Source: Halothiobacillus neapolitanus (GTDB lineage Bacteria; Pseudomonadota; Gammaproteobacteria; Halothiobacillales; Halothiobacillaceae). Taken from it: 8,799 bases of DNA. The stretch's first letter is position 1. The number at the start of each line of letters is the position of its first letter. Under the pieces are notes generated by a model, which saw only the letters and a program-made list of their open reading frames with translations, had not been told where the DNA came from and made no database searches. The DNA is taken from assembly GCA_020722165.1 (NCBI GenBank), contig DYLI01000034.1, forward strand, positions 5,033-13,831, written 5' to 3'. Below are positions 7,594 to 8,799 of the stretch, piece by piece. The position numbers were made by a program, and so were the translations under genes.

Positions 7594-8010
7594 ATGAGCC
7601 AAGTTGAAATTCAAACCCCCGTCATGATCAACGGGAAAATCTACACCAAGGACAGCGGCATCCTCTTGTCGCAAGAAGCCCGCGAACAAGGCGAAAAGGA
7701 CTATGCCCGTGCCGTCGCACGTGAGGGCATTCGCCGTGAATCAGGCGATGCGGAAACCCGCGAAGGGGTCATGTCTGACCTGCTGGCGGTATTTATCACC
7801 CGCTTTTGCGACCTGGCTGAAAAGCTGGCACAAGCCAAAACCTTGGAACAGGTGCGCGAAGCAGCAAGCGAACAGCTTGAGTTTGCGCGTGCTATCAAAG
7901 CGGTTGATATGCCCTACAAGGTCAAAGGCTTGAACGATAGCGCCGTGATTGCCGACTACGCCAAGGTGTCAAGCGCAGTCAATGCCGTCATCCAAAAGGC
8001 CAAGGCGTAA
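7594..8010 (+). CDS. Small helical phage protein of unknown function
   Basis: This 138-residue protein matches no family I recognise. It starts at the ATG at 7594 after a strong Shine-Dalgarno (AAGGA at 7581-7585, eight bases upstream) and ends six bases before the second collar gene. The N-terminus is a short beta-like segment with PVMINGKIYTKDSGILLS (about residues 9-26). The rest is strongly charged and helical, rich in Ala, Glu, Lys and Arg, including FCDLAEKLAQAKTLEQVREA (about 71-90). There is no signal peptide, membrane segment or visible catalytic motif. Its position between two fibre-type genes makes a tail-fibre assembly or chaperone role possible, as many phages encode such a helper beside the fibre. 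That is guilt by association only. Confidence 0.72.
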   Translation: MSQVEIQTPVMINGKIYTKDSGILLSQEAREQGEKDYARAVAREGIRRESGDAETREGVMSDLLAVFITRFCDLAEKLAQAKTLEQVREAASEQLEFARAIKAVDMPYKVKGLNDSAVIADYAKVSSAVNAVIQKAKA

Positions 8011-8016
8011 CCCGCC

Positions 8017-8799
8017 ATGCTACTGACCGTCACTGATGCGGGGAGCATTGTTGAAACCAATGCGCTCAACAATGGAGCCTTCCCTGCCGTGGATAAAATC
8101 CTTGTCGGGGATGGTGTCCCGCACACCAATCCAGCGGCGGCAATAAACCTTGTGCATCAAGTTCTGGCGCTGAACGTCACGATAGTCGAACGGGTCAACC
8201 CGCAGACCGTGCGCTTTCACGCCGAGATTCCGCAAGACATCGAGATTAACATTCGTGAGCTGGGTATCCGGCTTGCGGATGGCACGCTCTATGCCTATGC
8301 GCCTTTTACATCCAGCCTTGCGAGCTATTTTAACAAGCCGCAGGGCTTTGCCTTTGCATTCTCGGTCATGGTGGCGCGCAGTGCGCTGCCCGTCATCAAC
8401 GTCAACTACGCACCTCTGGATACCGGGGTCATTGCCGCCGATATTGCGGCGCAAACCATGTCCCAGATTGGGGACTACAACGGGCGCATTGTGGCGGTTG
8501 AAGCTACCGCAGCTTCGGTGTCCAGCGCTCAATCTGCCCTAGGGCTATCGGTAGGTTTAATACACGCCGACGTGTCACAGACATTGCGGCCATTAAAAAA
8601 TTTAAGCGCCGTCGCCACCACCTACGACAGCCAAGGCCGTGTGGACACCGTGACCGAAACCCTGCCCACGGGCAACCGCGTCACCACGGCAAGCTACGAC
8701 GCAAGCGGTCGCGTCGCCACACTCGTTATCGTCTTCGATGGCGTAACGCGCACCGAAACCTACACCTACAACGCCAGTGGCAAGCTCACAGGCATGACT
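8017..8799 (+). CDS. Tail-collar fibre protein with YD-type repeats, 3' partial
   Basis: The ATG at 8017 opens a frame that stays open to the last base, giving 261 visible residues with the 3' end cut off. Residues 1 to about 155 form a tail-collar attachment domain paralogous to the gene at 5233. Shared features at identical residue numbers include E13-T14, G31-x-G-V-P-H36, the N-I-R-E-[IL]-G stretch and D88-G-T-L-Y-A-Y-A95. A helical, Ala/Ser-rich linker follows (about 155-190), then a short AT-richer seam, then YD-type repeats from about residue 200 to the window edge. The protein likely joins the baseplate through its N-terminus and projects the repeat region outward as a fibre shaft or tip. 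Only AAGG at 8002-8005 serves as a Shine-Dalgarno, and the gene starts six bases after the previous stop. The distal part and C-terminal function cannot be seen. Confidence 0.82.
   Translation, partial: MLLTVTDAGSIVETNALNNGAFPAVDKILVGDGVPHTNPAAAINLVHQVLALNVTIVERVNPQTVRFHAEIPQDIEINIRELGIRLADGTLYAYAPFTSSLASYFNKPQGFAFAFSVMVARSALPVINVNYAPLDTGVIAADIAAQTMSQIGDYNGRIVAVEATAASVSSAQSALGLSVGLIHADVSQTLRPLKNLSAVATTYDSQGRVDTVTETLPTGNRVTTASYDASGRVATLVIVFDGVTRTETYTYNASGKLTGMT
8614..8799 (+). repeat. YD-type repeats of 24 residues
   Basis: Tyrosines of the motif Y-[DN]-x-x-G-[RK] fall at residues 203, 227 and 251 of the second collar protein (codons at 8623, 8695 and 8767), an exact 72-nt period. The units are Y-D-S-Q-G-R, Y-D-A-S-G-R and Y-N-A-S-G-K, each followed by a valine/threonine-rich strand. 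This is the pattern of RHS/YD repeats, which form beta-structured walls or strands in surface and secreted proteins. The array runs into the window edge, so its total length is unknown. Confidence 0.72.

Noticed and set aside
8020..8532. Minus-strand ORF opposite the second collar gene
   Set aside because: The + strand frame 8017-8799 is a clear paralogue of the protein at 5233; the antisense product has no recognisable domain.

Overview
The window is a single-strand block of late structural genes from a contractile-tailed (myovirus-type) bacteriophage or prophage. A phage-derived tail particle cannot be excluded, because no head, integration or lysis-cassette genes are visible. Every supported gene is on the + strand, with overlaps or short gaps (longest 72 nt). 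I see no tRNA, rRNA, CRISPR array, insertion sequence, attachment site, convincing promoter or terminator. Moderately GC-rich, proteobacterial-looking codon use suggests a Gram-negative host, probably gamma- or betaproteobacterial. That host call is weak, since no host gene is present.

Layout. (1) 1-2213 holds the C-terminal 736 residues of a large tail protein cut by the window's left edge: a Gly-rich hydrophobic stretch, Ala/Lys-rich helical repeats, a tail-lysozyme domain and a Pro/Ala-rich tail. (2) 2262-2555 is a small gp25/P2 gpW-like baseplate wedge protein. (3) 2555-4063 is a baseplate J-like protein. (4) 4060-5160 occupies the position of P2 gene I and is about twice the usual length of gpI. 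(5) 5233-5790 is a 185-residue tail-collar (P2 gpH N-terminal-like) protein. (6) 5813-7582 is a 589-residue tail or fibre protein with an extraordinary Tyr/Trp-rich stretch. (7) 7594-8010 is a small helical protein of unknown role. (8) 8017-8799, cut by the right edge, is a second collar-domain protein fused to YD-type repeats; it is open to the end of the window.

The order gp25 (W) - J - I - collar (H) matches the P2-like baseplate module. By analogy the first four genes build the tail interior and the baseplate wedge. The genes from 5233 onward then encode the host-contact apparatus, which looks duplicated and mosaic: two collinear paralogous collar domains bracket the aromatic-rich protein and the small unknown protein. 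The most unusual signals are the segment with 22 Tyr and 4 Trp in 43 residues (6389-6517) and the exact 24-residue YD periodicity fused to the second collar domain.
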